Source: Hyphomonas sp. (lineage in GTDB: Bacteria > Pseudomonadota > Alphaproteobacteria > Caulobacterales > Hyphomonadaceae). From it: DNA of 64,000 nucleotides. The notes beneath the pieces are model-generated. The model was not told the DNA's origin and did not search any database. It saw only the letters and a list, made by a program, of their open reading frames with translations. The position numbers and the translations under genes are program-made. How positions within the stretch are numbered: position 1 is the stretch's first letter; every line of letters starts with the position of its first letter. Positions 1 through 10,129 of this stretch are shown one piece after another. Location: the NCBI GenBank assembly GCA_002700305.1, contig PACZ01000020.1:1-64000 (forward strand), written 5' to 3'.

Positions 1-1
1 C

Positions 2-577
2 ACGCACGCTTTTAAGACGATTGCCCGCGCCGTGGCGGAAGCGGGCGTGAATGCGGACCTGTTCAAACAGCCGGAATTTATTCCGAAAACACTGAAGCGC
101 CGCGTCTCGGCGGAGCTGAAGCGCCTTGCCGTGCTGCTCCGCCGTCTGATCTTCCAGATGGCGCTGCAGGTGGAGCTGGCGCCTCTAGTGCCGCGCCCGG
201 CGAGCAATTATTTCGAGAAAACTGAAGGCGAACCGGAAGCGCGCAAGGCCTTCTTTTCCGTGCTGCCGGTGCCCGCGGGTGAGGCGCCAGACTTCCTGCA
301 TGGACCTATCACTGTGCCGACACGAGGCCTCGTGCCCGCCGCGCCCCTGATCGCGCGCTGGGAAGCCATGCTGGACACGCTGAAATTCTGCAAACGCCGC
401 GCGAAGTGTCTCGCCCGCACGATCCAGCGCTGGAAAGCTGATGGCGAAGCCCGGCCTTACGTCGCGCCCATCCCTCGGACACACGCGATGCCGGCGCCCC
501 TCGGCATCGTCTCAGGCGGCCTGACCGTGCAATTGATCGCAGCCCTGCGCGATTGGCCGCCCGCCGACACGAGCTGA
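2..577 (+). CDS. hypothetical protein, 5' truncated
   Basis: The frame is open from base 2 to a TGA ending at 577. A GTG at 32 could be an internal start, but the reading frame continues upstream without a stop, so the gene probably begins outside the window. The protein is about 190 residues here, rich in Arg, Ala and Pro, with no membrane segment and no motif I recognise. Codon usage (GC-rich third positions) looks native. It ends 64 bp from the stop of the convergent RDD gene. Function unknown. Confidence 0.6.
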   Translation, partial: THAFKTIARAVAEAGVNADLFKQPEFIPKTLKRRVSAELKRLAVLLRRLIFQMALQVELAPLVPRPASNYFEKTEGEPEARKAFFSVLPVPAGEAPDFLHGPITVPTRGLVPAAPLIARWEAMLDTLKFCKRRAKCLARTIQRWKADGEARPYVAPIPRTHAMPAPLGIVSGGLTVQLIAALRDWPPADTS

Positions 578-640
578 ACTTGCCGCACAATCAGGATTTT
601 TACCGGAGCGCTGACGCGTGTCCGGGCAAAGGTGCTGGGG

Positions 641-1582
641 CTATCGCCGCACGTCGAACTTGTCGGTCTTCCGGTCACCCATCAGCATGCGCTGTTCCAG
701 CCGCCGGCGGAGGGCGGCGTAATAGGCTTCGAGGAAGGCGATGTCGGTTTCCCCGGGCTGGGCCGTCCAGCCGATCTTGGTGCGGATGCGTTCGGCGACC
801 TGGGATTTGATCTCGCCGGTGGAATTGCGCAGTACATCTTCCAGCACGTGAAGTTCGTGGATGCCATAGGCATCTGCCTGTTGCGGGGTAAAGGCGAACA
901 TGTTGCTGCGCGGCGCGGTAACGACGACTTCTGCGATATCGCCCATCAGCTTGACCTTTGGTGCCTTGATCACCCAGGTGCCGGCGATCAGGTCACCGAC
1001 GCGCATCTTGTCCTTGTTGAAGACCGGGAAGAACAGGAAAACGCCGGACCAGAGCAGGCCGAACAGCGCCATCCAGGCACCCAGCTGGTCACCGCCCATC
1101 AGCAGGAACTGGATTGGCAGGCCGACTTCCACTTCGCGCGTGAAATTCCGGGCGAGGACGGCATTGGCCGTCAGCCGTCCGCCATCCCGGGAAGCGACCC
1201 GGAGGCCCAGCGCCCGCTTGCCCGGCGTCGCGGCCTTCCGGCCGATCTCGAAGAAGATGTAGTAGAAATTGCGGACGAAGAAATAGAAGACCAGCCAGAA
1301 CGCAAATGCGATATTGGCATTCTCAAATCCCATGGACGAGGCGGCAAAGCCAAGGCCGAGCAGGGTGGCGATGACGATGGCCCACTGGATGGCGACATCC
1401 ATGGCAAAGGCCCCGGCCCGCTCGGCGGCCGTGGCGAGCTTCAGGTGAAGCTGGGCGCCCTCCGGCGTGACGAGGACGCGCGTCATCTTGTTGAGGCGCT
1501 GTTCCTCCGCCATGCGTGCGCGGCGGCGGCGGGCGGCCTCGATGTCCATCTGCCGAACGGGGGTGGCGGCCTGAGCGGTCAT
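641..1582 (-). CDS. RDD family membrane protein
   Basis: A 313-aa membrane protein with an RDD domain: after an amphipathic N-terminus, helices begin at about residue 55 (AERAGAFAMDVAIQW), followed by a second hydrophobic pair and the typical KRALGLRV segment. The long C-terminal half is cytosolic and unlike the short RDD proteins. RDD proteins are poorly understood and have been linked to ion transport in some species. It is the last gene of the minus-strand MoxR operon, overlapping the SpoIIM-like gene by 4 bp (ATGA), which suggests co-translation and a shared envelope-related role. Confidence 0.85.
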   Translation of the reverse strand: MTAQAATPVRQMDIEAARRRRARMAEEQRLNKMTRVLVTPEGAQLHLKLATAAERAGAFAMDVAIQWAIVIATLLGLGFAASSMGFENANIAFAFWLVFYFFVRNFYYIFFEIGRKAATPGKRALGLRVASRDGGRLTANAVLARNFTREVEVGLPIQFLLMGGDQLGAWMALFGLLWSGVFLFFPVFNKDKMRVGDLIAGTWVIKAPKVKLMGDIAEVVVTAPRSNMFAFTPQQADAYGIHELHVLEDVLRNSTGEIKSQVAERIRTKIGWTAQPGETDIAFLEAYYAALRRRLEQRMLMGDRKTDKFDVRR

Positions 1583-2580
1583 GCGCCCGGCCTCCGGCGG
1601 GGGAGGTAGAAATAGAGGAGCCAGAAGACCAGCGTGGCGCCAGCGACCGTATAGCGGACCGTGTCAGAATTGATCAGCTGCCGCCCGAAGCCTTCCAGCA
1701 CGGCAGCGATGATGAGCATGATCACGCAGCCCATTGCGATGGTCGCCGCTTTCTGCCCGGAATCCCTGGCAGAGGTGAGGCGCGACTTGCGGCCGGGGAA
1801 GGCGACCGCGCCGCCGATCACGAAGCCGCCGGCACCGGCAAGTATGATGGCGAAGAGTTCGGTCACGCCATGGATCATCAGCCAGCCGGTAAACTCATAG
1901 CCGAGCCCTTTGGCCCAGAAGACGGCGTACATCGAGCCAATATTGATACCGTTCCACGCCAGCAGCCAGGCCGTCGGAATGCCGAAGGCAAAGCCAAGTG
2001 CGAAGGCGAACAGCGCAATCTGGGCATTGTTGTTGAACAGGAAGCTCGCAAAGGCGGTGAGCTGGTCCTGACCGATCTCGCCCGGCTCGGTATAGATGGT
2101 GGAGCGCAATTGCTCGACCGTCGCATCCGGCGTGCGGATCTCGCTGAAGCTCTGGCCGTGGATGGTCCAGTACCAGTCCATGTCCTGGAGGCAGAGGAAG
2201 AAAGCGAGCGCGGCGCCGCCGAACAGGAACAGGGCCGCGAGGAGGGTGGAGAGAACTGCGCCGCGGACGGCCTCCGGCCAGTCGGTGCGGATGAACTGCG
2301 CGATCCGCTCTCCCATCGAGGTTCGGGCGCCATAGACATAGAAATAGGCCCGCGTGCAGAGGCCCTCCAGATAGGTGATGACGTTCTGGTCGAGCGAAAT
2401 GGAACGCGCGACGGAAAGCGAGGAGACAGCCTGACGATAGAGATGCGGCAGCGCCATCATGTCTTCATCCGACAGTGCCTTCACGCCGGAATTCTCGGCG
2501 CGGGTGAGGATCAGGTCCAGCTTGCGCCAGTCGGATTCCCGCTCCTCACGGAAGCGATAGGACTTCAGCATGTCGCTCAA
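1579..2580 (-). CDS. stage II sporulation protein M-like (SpoIIM/DUF95) membrane protein
   Basis: A 333-aa integral membrane protein of the SpoIIM/DUF95 family. The N-terminal ~100 residues are soluble (ESDWRKLDLIL, then LYRQAVSSLSVAR), followed by about five to six hydrophobic helices. In Bacillus SpoIIM helps peptidoglycan degradation during engulfment, but this organism would not be expected to sporulate. In proteobacteria the family sits beside MoxR and DUF58 genes, as here. It overlaps the DUF58 gene by 4 bp upstream and the RDD gene by 4 bp downstream. The family call is firm; the function is unknown. Confidence 0.85.
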   Translation of the reverse strand: MSDMLKSYRFREERESDWRKLDLILTRAENSGVKALSDEDMMALPHLYRQAVSSLSVARSISLDQNVITYLEGLCTRAYFYVYGARTSMGERIAQFIRTDWPEAVRGAVLSTLLAALFLFGGAALAFFLCLQDMDWYWTIHGQSFSEIRTPDATVEQLRSTIYTEPGEIGQDQLTAFASFLFNNNAQIALFAFALGFAFGIPTAWLLAWNGINIGSMYAVFWAKGLGYEFTGWLMIHGVTELFAIILAGAGGFVIGGAVAFPGRKSRLTSARDSGQKAATIAMGCVIMLIIAAVLEGFGRQLINSDTVRYTVAGATLVFWLLYFYLPRRRPGA

Positions 2581-3890
2581 AGCATGTCCCTCCTCTTGAT
2601 CTCAAGGTAGCGGGAGATGAGTGCGCCGCCGAAATGCTCCGGCCGGGTCTCGATGATCTGTACGCCCATCCGCTGCAGCCGGCGCAGGACGACATCGCGC
2701 TCCGATAGGAGGTTGCCGGCGATCACCGCGCGGGAAACATCCTCGGTTGTTTGCGGCGGTGCATCTGCCATGGAGGAGAGGGCTTCATCCTCGAAGGTCG
2801 CGAACAGGACAAGATGACGATCGGTCAGGCGGCGGACATTTTCCAGCATCAGCTCGGCCGAGATCGTATCGACAAAGTCAGAGAAGATGATGATCAGGCT
2901 ACGCCGCTCCAGCTGGCCGGCCAGCGTGGAGAGCGCGAGCGTGTAGTTGGACTCCTCCGCCGAATAATCGAGCCGGGATGCGAGGCTCTGCATCCGGGGA
3001 AAACTGCGCGAGCCGGAGAGGAACCCGCTGGAGAGGCCTGGCCGGGCATCGAAACCGAAATACATCGTCCGGTCGCCATTGCGCAGGGACACATAAGACA
3101 GGAGCAGGCCCGCATTGATAGCACGGTCGATCTTCGGCACGCCGCCCAGCGGTTCGCTCATCAGGCGGCCGGTGTCGAAGGCGAAGACGATGTTGTGATT
3201 GCGCTCGGTGCGGAATTCCTTGGCCAGCAGGTGGCGGTGCCGGGCCGAGTGCTTCCAGTCTATGGCACGCCGGTCCATGCCCGCGGCGAATTCACGGAGC
3301 GCGTCGAACTCGCTGCCGTCGCCACGCTCAATCTGTGTCTTGATGCCGAATTCCGCATCGCGGGAGAAGAGGCGGACCGCCTCATCCTTCACCCAGCGAA
3401 CATTGGGTGTGACGACGATTTCCGTGTCGAGCTCCTGGATGTGGCGCTTCTGGATCAAGCCGAGCGGGCCCTGCCACCGGCACCAGAGGCGGACCAGTCT
3501 GGCTGTGCCCCGGCGCAGCGGTGTCAGCGTAAAGTCATAGCGGCGCTCGCGCCCTTCCCAGCCGCGCAGGCCACGCGTGGGCTGGTCTTCGAGAAGCTCG
3601 TTGGTTTCCAGCTGGACTTCCAATCGGGCCGGCAGGCTGCCGCGCACAAACCGGAATGTCACCGGAAGCGGGTCGCTGTCCCCGGCATAGAGGATTGGCG
3701 GGGCATCGACATCTGTTTCGAAGGCTCGCAGCGTCGGGCCGACCATCGCGTCCAGCAGGATCAATCCGCCGACCAGCGCAATCCACCCGGCCGAGAGCGT
3801 CCAGAGATCCGGGCGCAACAAGGCAATGCCGACCATGAGCGGCAGGCCGAGCAGCATCAGGAAGATGGCGCGGGCGGTTGGGGAGATCAC
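2577..3890 (-). CDS. DUF58 domain-containing protein
   Basis: A 437-aa protein with two N-terminal membrane helices (about residues 5-50) followed by a beta-rich region and the DUF58 core, recognisable by [19 protein letters not shown] near residue 195. After that comes a von Willebrand-like fold whose metal site looks degenerate (FDTGRLM instead of DxSxS). DUF58 proteins accompany MoxR ATPases and are proposed MoxR substrates or partners. It overlaps the moxR-like gene by 4 bp and the SpoIIM-like gene by 4 bp. Confidence 0.88.
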   Translation of the reverse strand: MISPTARAIFLMLLGLPLMVGIALLRPDLWTLSAGWIALVGGLILLDAMVGPTLRAFETDVDAPPILYAGDSDPLPVTFRFVRGSLPARLEVQLETNELLEDQPTRGLRGWEGRERRYDFTLTPLRRGTARLVRLWCRWQGPLGLIQKRHIQELDTEIVVTPNVRWVKDEAVRLFSRDAEFGIKTQIERGDGSEFDALREFAAGMDRRAIDWKHSARHRHLLAKEFRTERNHNIVFAFDTGRLMSEPLGGVPKIDRAINAGLLLSYVSLRNGDRTMYFGFDARPGLSSGFLSGSRSFPRMQSLASRLDYSAEESNYTLALSTLAGQLERRSLIIIFSDFVDTISAELMLENVRRLTDRHLVLFATFEDEALSSMADAPPQTTEDVSRAVIAGNLLSERDVVLRRLQRMGVQIIETRPEHFGGALISRYLEIKRRDML

Positions 3891-4843
3891 CGGGGCGCCG
3901 CCGTCTGTTCGATGATGGCCATCAGCGTTTCTTCGCTGGTGCGGCCCTCAATCTCGGCTGCAGGCGAAAGCAGGACGCGGTGGCGAAGGGTGGGCAGAGC
4001 CAGGGTTTTCACATCATCCGGGATGACGAAGTCACGTCCGTCAAGCGCGGCGCGGGCGCGGGCGGCTGTTGCAAGCGCTGCAGCTGCGCGCGGGCTGGCG
4101 CCAGTTTCAAGTGCGGGAGAGGTGCGCGTGGCGCGGATGATATCCACCACATAACCAATGACGTCATCCTGTATCTTGGTGGCGGCGACAGACTCGACCG
4201 CGGCATCGAGCTCGTCATGCGAGATGACGGACTCCACGCCGAAGGCCTGCGGTGTCTTCATTCCGGTGCGGGTGCCGTGCTGGGCAACGATGGCGAACTC
4301 TTCTTCGCGCGAGGGGTAATCGAGCGTGTGCTTGAACAGAAAACGGTCGAGTTGGGCTTCCGGCAGCGGGTAGGTGCCCTGTTGCTCGATCGGGTTCTGG
4401 GTAGCGATGACCATGAAGCGGGCGTTCAGCTGATAGGCGTCACCGTCAATCGTTACCTTGCGCTCCTGCATCGCTTCCAGCAGGGCAGCCTGGGTTTTAG
4501 GCGGGGTCCGGTTGATCTCGTCTGCGAGGAGAAGGTCAGTGAAGATCGGGCCCTTGGTGAGCGTGAACTCATTGGTCTGGAAGTTGAACAAATTCGTGCC
4601 CAGAACATCGCCGGGCATCAGGTCCGGCGTGAACTGGATGCGTCCGAAGTCCAGCGAGATGGAGCGGGCAAAGCATTGCGCCAGAAGGGTCTTGGCCGTG
4701 CCGGGCGGGCCTTCCAGCAGGACGTGCCCGGTGGAGAACAAGGCAGTCAGCAACAGGTCGACGGTCGTGTCCTGGCCAATCACGGCTTTACGGACTTCGC
4801 CGCGGATGCGCGCGGCGAGCTCGCGGATGTCAGCTGGGGTCAT
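3887..4843 (-). CDS. MoxR family AAA+ ATPase
   Basis: A 318-aa AAA+ ATPase. Walker A GPPGTAKT is at residues 45-52, Walker B with DEIN at 108-111, and sensor-1 Asn (IATQNP) at about 150. This is the standard MoxR length and domain order: ATPase core, then a helical lid. MoxR proteins act as chaperone-like ATPases that mature metalloenzymes or envelope complexes together with VWA or DUF58 partners. It lies in the middle of a six-gene overlapping operon and overlaps DUF4350 by 14 bp. The specific client is not deducible. Confidence 0.92.
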   Translation of the reverse strand: MTPADIRELAARIRGEVRKAVIGQDTTVDLLLTALFSTGHVLLEGPPGTAKTLLAQCFARSISLDFGRIQFTPDLMPGDVLGTNLFNFQTNEFTLTKGPIFTDLLLADEINRTPPKTQAALLEAMQERKVTIDGDAYQLNARFMVIATQNPIEQQGTYPLPEAQLDRFLFKHTLDYPSREEEFAIVAQHGTRTGMKTPQAFGVESVISHDELDAAVESVAATKIQDDVIGYVVDIIRATRTSPALETGASPRAAAALATAARARAALDGRDFVIPDDVKTLALPTLRHRVLLSPAAEIEGRTSEETLMAIIEQTAAPR

Positions 4844-6056
4844 TCATGGATCTCCTGAGAATATCGCGGCGCCAGCGCCAGAGGTCGCGGGCCTTGTACA
4901 TCAAGTCTTCCCGGCTGGCGGCAGGGCCGCGCAGTCCGGCTTCGATCTGCGAGAAAGTCTTTCCGGAGGTTTCCTCCGGACCAAGACGGTCGAATAGTTC
5001 CGATAGCTGCGCTTCGGTGAGATTGCGCGGTGCGCCGATCTGCCGGGCAAGCCGCCGCCGGATGAGCGAGAGGTATCCCGGGGCCATCCGCGTTTCCCGG
5101 CGCGCCATGGAGACGAGTCCGGCGGAATTGTCGGCGAGCGCCTGCTTGCCCAGCGCGATGGCGCGGGATTCCCGGGCCGGCGGGCCGAAGCGGATCGAAG
5201 CGGCCCAGCCGAGCAACAGGGCGGCGGCCAGGGCCACCAGCGTCACCGCCAGGAAGGGGATGTCGAACATCATCTGCAGCAGGTTTTCAGACTGGTTGAA
5301 CCCATGCAGCGTGGCATCGAAGAGGATGGGCTCGTCATCGCTGTAGCGCATCATGTTGATCATCTGCATCGCGAAGCGGGCATTCTCCCGCTCCGCCAGG
5401 CCGAAGGTGTTGATCATGTCGGGATCGGCAAGGATGTAGATGTCGCGGCCGGGGATCTGGGCCAACAGCGCGCCGTTGCGTGTCGCCACGACCGGGGTCA
5501 GGTCATCAGACTGGAGAAGCTGCATCTCCAGGTCAGGTTTCAGGGCCATCCGGCCGAATGGCGTCGAGACGCGCGGCGGGACATCTGTCCGCACAATCTC
5601 CGCGTCAATATCGAGCGCCTCCAGAAGGGCGTCGATGGAACTCTCATTTGCGAGGTCTGTGTCTTTCAGGCGAGAGGGATCGAACCGGTCGACCGTGCCC
5701 CACCATTTCGGCAGGACGATCAGCGTGCCGTCCTGCAGCTCATAGTCTCGCAGTGCCTTGCTCATCCCTCTGGGAGACAGCGTCAGCACCATAAGGCCGT
5801 AATGACCTTGCAGATTGCTTTTGAAACGAGAGGTTTCGACCGGATAGTTCTGCGCTTCGAGCAACCGGATGAAGCCGTTATAGCCGATGGCAGAGGTGGA
5901 GAAGGGGTGATCCCCTGCACGGTCGCGGTCCCGGAGTTCCGGAGACCAGCCCGCCAGAACCATGATCGCGCCAAAGGAAAAGACGGCGACGGCGATCAGG
6001 ATGGCGACCGTACGGACCGCGAAAGGGGCCGCGTTGTTCTGCGTGCTGTCGCTCAT
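4830..6056 (-). CDS. DUF4350 domain-containing membrane protein
   Basis: A 408-aa protein with an N-terminal membrane helix (about residues 15-37). Next comes a periplasmic DUF4350-type domain, including [19 protein letters not shown] and [14 protein letters not shown] second helix lies near residues 270-295 ([17 protein letters not shown]), followed by a cytosolic alpha-helical tail. DUF4350 resembles a GATase/ThuA-like fold used as a non-enzymatic envelope module. It overlaps DUF4129 by 4 bp and the MoxR gene by 14 bp, so translation is probably coupled. Function unknown; the assignment rests on sequence pattern and gene neighbourhood. Confidence 0.8.
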   Translation of the reverse strand: MSDSTQNNAAPFAVRTVAILIAVAVFSFGAIMVLAGWSPELRDRDRAGDHPFSTSAIGYNGFIRLLEAQNYPVETSRFKSNLQGHYGLMVLTLSPRGMSKALRDYELQDGTLIVLPKWWGTVDRFDPSRLKDTDLANESSIDALLEALDIDAEIVRTDVPPRVSTPFGRMALKPDLEMQLLQSDDLTPVVATRNGALLAQIPGRDIYILADPDMINTFGLAERENARFAMQMINMMRYSDDEPILFDATLHGFNQSENLLQMMFDIPFLAVTLVALAAALLLGWAASIRFGPPARESRAIALGKQALADNSAGLVSMARRETRMAPGYLSLIRRRLARQIGAPRNLTEAQLSELFDRLGPEETSGKTFSQIEAGLRGPAASREDLMYKARDLWRWRRDILRRSMNDPS

Positions 6057-6859
6057 GCCCAGCCCTCCCCGAAGGCGAAATCTTCATAGGAGGCGCGGGC
6101 TTCCTGCCAGCCTTCGGAATCCACCGGGCGGCCGCCGAAGAAGCTGCGCTCGACGATCCGGATGATCGGGCCGAGCCCGCGCTTCGCCCGGTCCGGAAGG
6201 TGTTGGAGACCGCCGATCTCACGAGCGGTCAGAGATTTCGGAACGCCGCCTTCGAGCCGGGTCTGGATGTCTTCAATGGACCGGAACAGCAGCAGGTGAA
6301 CCGCTTCGGCGAACTTGCCGGCCCGGGCGAGGGCGTCGGCCTCTTCCAGAAGGCCGCGCGCCATGGCTTCGTTCGGGCGGACATCGATCAGAACATCGTC
6401 GGCCAGATCGACCTTGCCTTCGCCAGAGCGGCCGAAACGGACGCGGATGGCCTCCCCGAACACGAAATAGAGGAAGCCGGCGATCACCGCGGCAATCATC
6501 GCGTAGAACAGGAACTGGAACAGCGGGCCGAGACCGCTCAACAGGTTCCCCAGCCATTGCAGCCAGCGTGGCGGCGGATCGGGCGGTGGCAGAGGGTCCG
6601 CTTCCCATTCGGGGCGTTCCAGCTGCATGTCTCCGCGCTTCAGATAGTCGGCATGTGCGCGATCAAGGGCCTCGAGGTCTGTCACAGGGCGCCAGTCGTC
6701 CGCAACGTATCCGGGATCGAATTCGTCATTGATGACGGTGCCGGCATGCGTCGCCGTCCGGTCGTTCGCACCCTGCGCCAGCGCGGCCCCCGAAACGGCG
6801 GATCCGGCAAGCAGGCTGGCGAGCGCAAGGGCAGTTCCTGTCCTCAACCTCAACCGCAC
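6053..6859 (-). CDS. DUF4129 domain-containing membrane protein, first gene of the MoxR operon
   Basis: A 268-aa protein starting at GTG with AGGAG seven bases upstream. It has an N-terminal signal sequence (LALASLLAGSAVSGAALA), a periplasmic stretch, a membrane helix at about 138-158, and a C-terminal cytosolic DUF4129 domain ending AREIGGLQHL...RIVERSFFGGRPV. DUF4129 is commonly found with MoxR/DUF58/DUF4350 genes. As the first gene of the run 6859-641 it probably carries the operon promoter in the short divergent gap before the msrC gene. Confidence 0.8.
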   Translation of the reverse strand: MRLRLRTGTALALASLLAGSAVSGAALAQGANDRTATHAGTVINDEFDPGYVADDWRPVTDLEALDRAHADYLKRGDMQLERPEWEADPLPPPDPPPRWLQWLGNLLSGLGPLFQFLFYAMIAAVIAGFLYFVFGEAIRVRFGRSGEGKVDLADDVLIDVRPNEAMARGLLEEADALARAGKFAEAVHLLLFRSIEDIQTRLEGGVPKSLTAREIGGLQHLPDRAKRGLGPIIRIVERSFFGGRPVDSEGWQEARASYEDFAFGEGWA

Positions 6860-6999
6860 CGGATACTCCTCTCATGGCGGCCAGACAGGCAGCCGTCTGC
6901 AACCGACTATTTCAGAGGTCGCGGCAGGCTTCAACGCCCTATTGCGAACCCGGTCCGGCCAACCGATATAGCCCGGCCAAGGCAGAGATGAGGCAAACC

Positions 7000-7467
7000 A
7001 TGGACAAGGCGGCGGTCTATCGTGACCTGAAAATGGAAATCGAAAGCGTCGTGGCGGGCGAAACCTCCGTGACGGCCCGGTATGCGACGGCGAGCTGCAT
7101 CCTGGCAGAGGCTTTCCGGCCGCGGTTTTTCTGGACCGGCTTCTACGTGGTCGACCCGCTGAAAGAGCGTGAACTGGTTGTCGGGCCTTATCAGGGAACG
7201 CTCGGCTGCCTGCGTATTCCGTTCGGCAAAGGCGTCTGTGGTCATGTCGCGGCAACGGAAGAGGCGATCATCGTGCCGGATGTGCATGCTTTCCCGGGGC
7301 ATATCGCCTGCGACTCGGCGACCAATTCGGAGATCGTTCTGCCAGTGTTCGACGCAGACGGAAAACTGGCGGCGGTGCTCGACATCGACTCGACCGAGCC
7401 GGATGCGTTCGACGATGTTGATCGCGAAGGCCTCAGCGCGATCTGCGAAATCCTACTCGTCGCCTGA
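7000..7467 (+). CDS. msrC: free methionine-(R)-sulfoxide reductase (GAF domain)
   Basis: A 155-aa single GAF-domain protein. It reduces free L-methionine-(R)-sulfoxide in the cytosol, using thioredoxin as the usual electron donor. Three cysteines lie at residues 70, 80 and 104 (GTLGC, GKGVC, HIACDS). Their spacing of 10 and 24 is identical to Cys84, Cys94 and Cys118 of the E. coli fRMsr, which supports catalytic competence. I chose ATG 7000; ATG 6988 adds four residues. Its end overlaps the end of the convergent esterase gene by 15 bp. Confidence 0.92.
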   Translation: MDKAAVYRDLKMEIESVVAGETSVTARYATASCILAEAFRPRFFWTGFYVVDPLKERELVVGPYQGTLGCLRIPFGKGVCGHVAATEEAIIVPDVHAFPGHIACDSATNSEIVLPVFDADGKLAAVLDIDSTEPDAFDDVDREGLSAICEILLVA

Positions 7468-9219
7468 TTTCGGTACGGTCGACATAAGGGTCGCCTCAAA
7501 GGGCGGCTGACTGGATGTTGCGCGGCTGACGGCATCGATCCGGTCGATCAGGTTTTCTTCCAGAATGTCCAGCTTGCGGGCGCGGACACCGGCGACGGTG
7601 AGGATTTCATGATCCAGCACCTGCCATTCATCCCGGTTCGGGTCGTAGGCGGGCCATTCCGGCAGGCTGGGGCCATTGGGATCGCCCGTCCGGGCAAAAT
7701 TGGTCCAGTAGGCCTGCATGGTTTCGGCCAGCTTCTCGTCCTTGTCGGACATGGGCAGGAGCGGAGAAGCGGATCCGAAGACGAATGGGATTTCCGAGCC
7801 GTGATAGGCGCCGATCGATTGGGCCCGGGTCGGCGTTGCGCGGGTGAAGAAATACATCCAGGTCGGGTTGCCGGCGGTGGCATTGGCCTTGCCGAGGAAA
7901 CGCATGTGAACTCCGAACATGTCATCGCGGAGCATGTCGGTTGCGCCTTCATCCCAGGTTTCCAGCGTGTCCATGCCATAAAGCGCTTCGAGGGCTTTCG
8001 CCTGGTTTTCTCCAAATACTTCAGCGAGACGTTGCTCGCGCTCTTCCAGGGACCCGGTGATGCCGCGTGCCAGGACGGTAGGCGACTGGAAGGCCGAGTA
8101 AAACAGGCTGCCTTCATCGGCATTGTAACCGGCCAGGATCGGCACGTCCGCCGCATTGCCAGCCCGGATGGTTGCGCCAACCGTATCGGGCAGGATCTTG
8201 TCATCGACATTGGGCAGGAAATAACCGGCAAGGTCAGCCCGCTGTTCGGCGCGGGTAATGATCGAGGCTGCAGGAATGGAACGAAGTTCGGCAGCGGTTG
8301 CCGTCCTGTCCACGAATGTGCTGAGGAATTCCTCGCCAATCGATTCCATGCTGCGGGAGCCGGGCAGAGGCGCTTCAGACAGGTAGTTGGCGTTGTAGCT
8401 GCTGGTGCCGCTTTCGAGGATGGCCTTGTGATAGAGGCCGTCAGCGATGGTAGATGCCATCAGCTCACTGACAGACTGGGCGCCGGCGCTTTCCCCGAAG
8501 ATGGTCACATTGTCCGGATCACCGCCAAAGGAGCGGATATTGTCACGTACCCAGCGCAATGCGGCTGCCTGGTCCATCAGGCCATAATTGCCGGAGGTCC
8601 CGGCCTCTTCCGTGAGGGCCGGGTGGGCCATGTAGCCGAAGGGGCCTAGGCGGTAATTGAACGTGACCAGAACGACGCCGTTTTCGACCAGGGCATTCGC
8701 CTGATAGAATTCCGACGACCCTGCGCCTGCCTGGTGGCTGCCACCATGGATCCAGACCATGACCGGAAGCAGTGTGTCATTGCCGATATTGGAGGTACGG
8801 ACGTTGATGAACAAACAGTCTTCCGCCTCCGCCGGGGCAGGCATGGCGGACATGTATTTTTTTGCGGCGAAGCGCTTCCAGCCGGGAAGACCTGCGCCGT
8901 CGATGATCCCATTGACGAAACCATTCATCCCCTTGCGGACCTGAATGCACTCAGCGCCGTATTCGCGGACATCGCGGGGCATCGCGCCCCATTGTGGCGG
9001 CGCACCTGGCGCAGCCCAGCGGCGCGCAGACGCGTAGGGGATGCCGTTGAACACCTGAATGTCGGAATTGTCAGCGTCGATGCCGCCCAGGACGAGGCCC
9101 TGGTTAATGCGCAAAGGTTCCGCCAAAGCGAGAGGCTTTGCCGGAGCGGTCATTTTGAACCACCCCCACACACCAGCCGCAATCAGCAGCAAAAACAGAA
9201 CAATACTAAGGCGCTTCAT
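7453..9219 (-). CDS. type-B carboxylesterase/lipase family protein
   Basis: A 588-aa alpha/beta hydrolase. Residues 1-22 form a signal or membrane anchor, so it probably acts in the periplasm or at the membrane. Visible signatures: EDCLFINV (type-B signature 2) at about 133-140, oxyanion HGG at 158-160, and nucleophile Ser244 in FGESAGA. Length matches bacterial para-nitrobenzyl-type esterases. Substrate cannot be predicted. It is monocistronic, with 479 bp of non-coding DNA before the next gene upstream. Confidence 0.9.
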   Translation of the reverse strand: MKRLSIVLFLLLIAAGVWGWFKMTAPAKPLALAEPLRINQGLVLGGIDADNSDIQVFNGIPYASARRWAAPGAPPQWGAMPRDVREYGAECIQVRKGMNGFVNGIIDGAGLPGWKRFAAKKYMSAMPAPAEAEDCLFINVRTSNIGNDTLLPVMVWIHGGSHQAGAGSSEFYQANALVENGVVLVTFNYRLGPFGYMAHPALTEEAGTSGNYGLMDQAAALRWVRDNIRSFGGDPDNVTIFGESAGAQSVSELMASTIADGLYHKAILESGTSSYNANYLSEAPLPGSRSMESIGEEFLSTFVDRTATAAELRSIPAASIITRAEQRADLAGYFLPNVDDKILPDTVGATIRAGNAADVPILAGYNADEGSLFYSAFQSPTVLARGITGSLEEREQRLAEVFGENQAKALEALYGMDTLETWDEGATDMLRDDMFGVHMRFLGKANATAGNPTWMYFFTRATPTRAQSIGAYHGSEIPFVFGSASPLLPMSDKDEKLAETMQAYWTNFARTGDPNGPSLPEWPAYDPNRDEWQVLDHEILTVAGVRARKLDILEENLIDRIDAVSRATSSQPPFEATLMSTVPKSGDE

Positions 9220-9698
9220 GTAATCTACCCGCCCCCGACTTGGTGCAACTACTATACCAGACGACTAGGGGGTGTCACCGAGTTGTCGCCTTGTTTAACC
9301 ATGAGAATCCAACCGGCGTGTTAACATGGCCACAACTTGGTGACGTCGGCCGCAACTGTTGGGTCGTCTGTCCTGCCTTTTGTCGCTATAAACCGGGAGG
9401 CCGCCTATGAAAGGCTGTGGTTGCCCGTCAGGTCTGCGAAGGTTGGGAACCTCTTCAGGTCGTTGAAATAAAACAACATATTGGAGTGCCTGCGTTGCAG
9501 GCCGAGCTGTACCGGTTTCCCCGGAGCGCAAGCAGGGCGGGCGCAGGCGAGATCGGCTGAAACCGAAGACGCGCTTTGCACTCCGTGATCAGAGTGTGCG
9601 CAAATTGGCGGCAACAAGCCGGTGGCCAGGCGTCCTGTGCAAGCCAGGGGCGATCCGGTCACCGTTGGCTCGTGCTTCAGGCGAATGCTCGTTCGTGT
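9220..9698. other. intergenic stretch without a supported gene
   Basis: 479 bp between the DUF1330 gene and the esterase, both on the minus strand. It must hold the esterase promoter. Short ORFs exist in several frames, but none has a convincing start, ribosome binding site or recognisable protein. I see no clear terminator hairpin with a T-tract and no match to tmRNA, SRP RNA or RNase P landmarks. Confidence 0.5.
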
Positions 9699-10118
9699 TT
9701 AGAGGACACCTTCCGCCCGGATTGGGCGGGTTGTCAGCAATTCCTGGCAGAGGAGTCCGGCCTCACGGTGACGGGCCATGGATTTGTAGTCGGGGTGGTT
9801 CAGGGTGGCGATGAAGGCTTTGCGGTCCGGGAAGAACATTACCATGACGGCGTCCCAGTCTCCATTGCCGATAAAGTAGCGCTCGACCTCTCCCATCAGC
9901 AGGCACCGCCCGCCCACTTCGGCGGCGGCGATACCGAAAGCGTCGGCATAGCGCTGATAGGCGGCCGCTCCCGGTTCATCGTTTCCGAATTCCGGGTCTT
10001 CTGGCCGGTAATCGGCTTTGACGCGGAACTTCAGGATGTTCACCTGTGCGATCGGTCCTTCATGGGGGTCGTCACGAAAAGCTCGGAACTGATCGGCTGT
10101 GGGCTGGAAGGCGGGCAT
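9699..10118 (-). CDS. DUF1330 domain-containing protein
   Basis: A 139-aa soluble protein of the DUF1330 family (dimeric alpha/beta barrel fold). Typical features are the start of the domain VNILKFR at about residue 27, RYADAF, and AVMVMFFPDRKAFIATLNHPDY, the segment that precedes the last helix. No enzymatic activity is established for the family. A strong AAGGAG lies just upstream of the ATG. It follows the Nudix gene by 11 bp, so it is likely the last gene of a short minus-strand operon. Confidence 0.82.
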   Translation of the reverse strand: MPAFQPTADQFRAFRDDPHEGPIAQVNILKFRVKADYRPEDPEFGNDEPGAAAYQRYADAFGIAAAEVGGRCLLMGEVERYFIGNGDWDAVMVMFFPDRKAFIATLNHPDYKSMARHREAGLLCQELLTTRPIRAEGVL

Positions 10119-10129
10119 GGCAGGCTCCT

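Noticed and set aside
632..1609. Long plus-strand reading frame opposite the RDD gene
   Set aside because: It is the antisense shadow of a clear RDD membrane protein; its translation has no recognisable domain and an odd charged composition.
1579..2580. Evidence of sporulation from the SpoIIM-like gene
   Set aside because: DUF95/SpoIIM proteins are widespread in non-spore-forming bacteria next to MoxR genes.
9405..9662. 85-aa minus-strand frame in the gap upstream of the esterase
   Set aside because: No ribosome binding site, no family resemblance and low-complexity Ala/Pro/Ser composition; likely chance.
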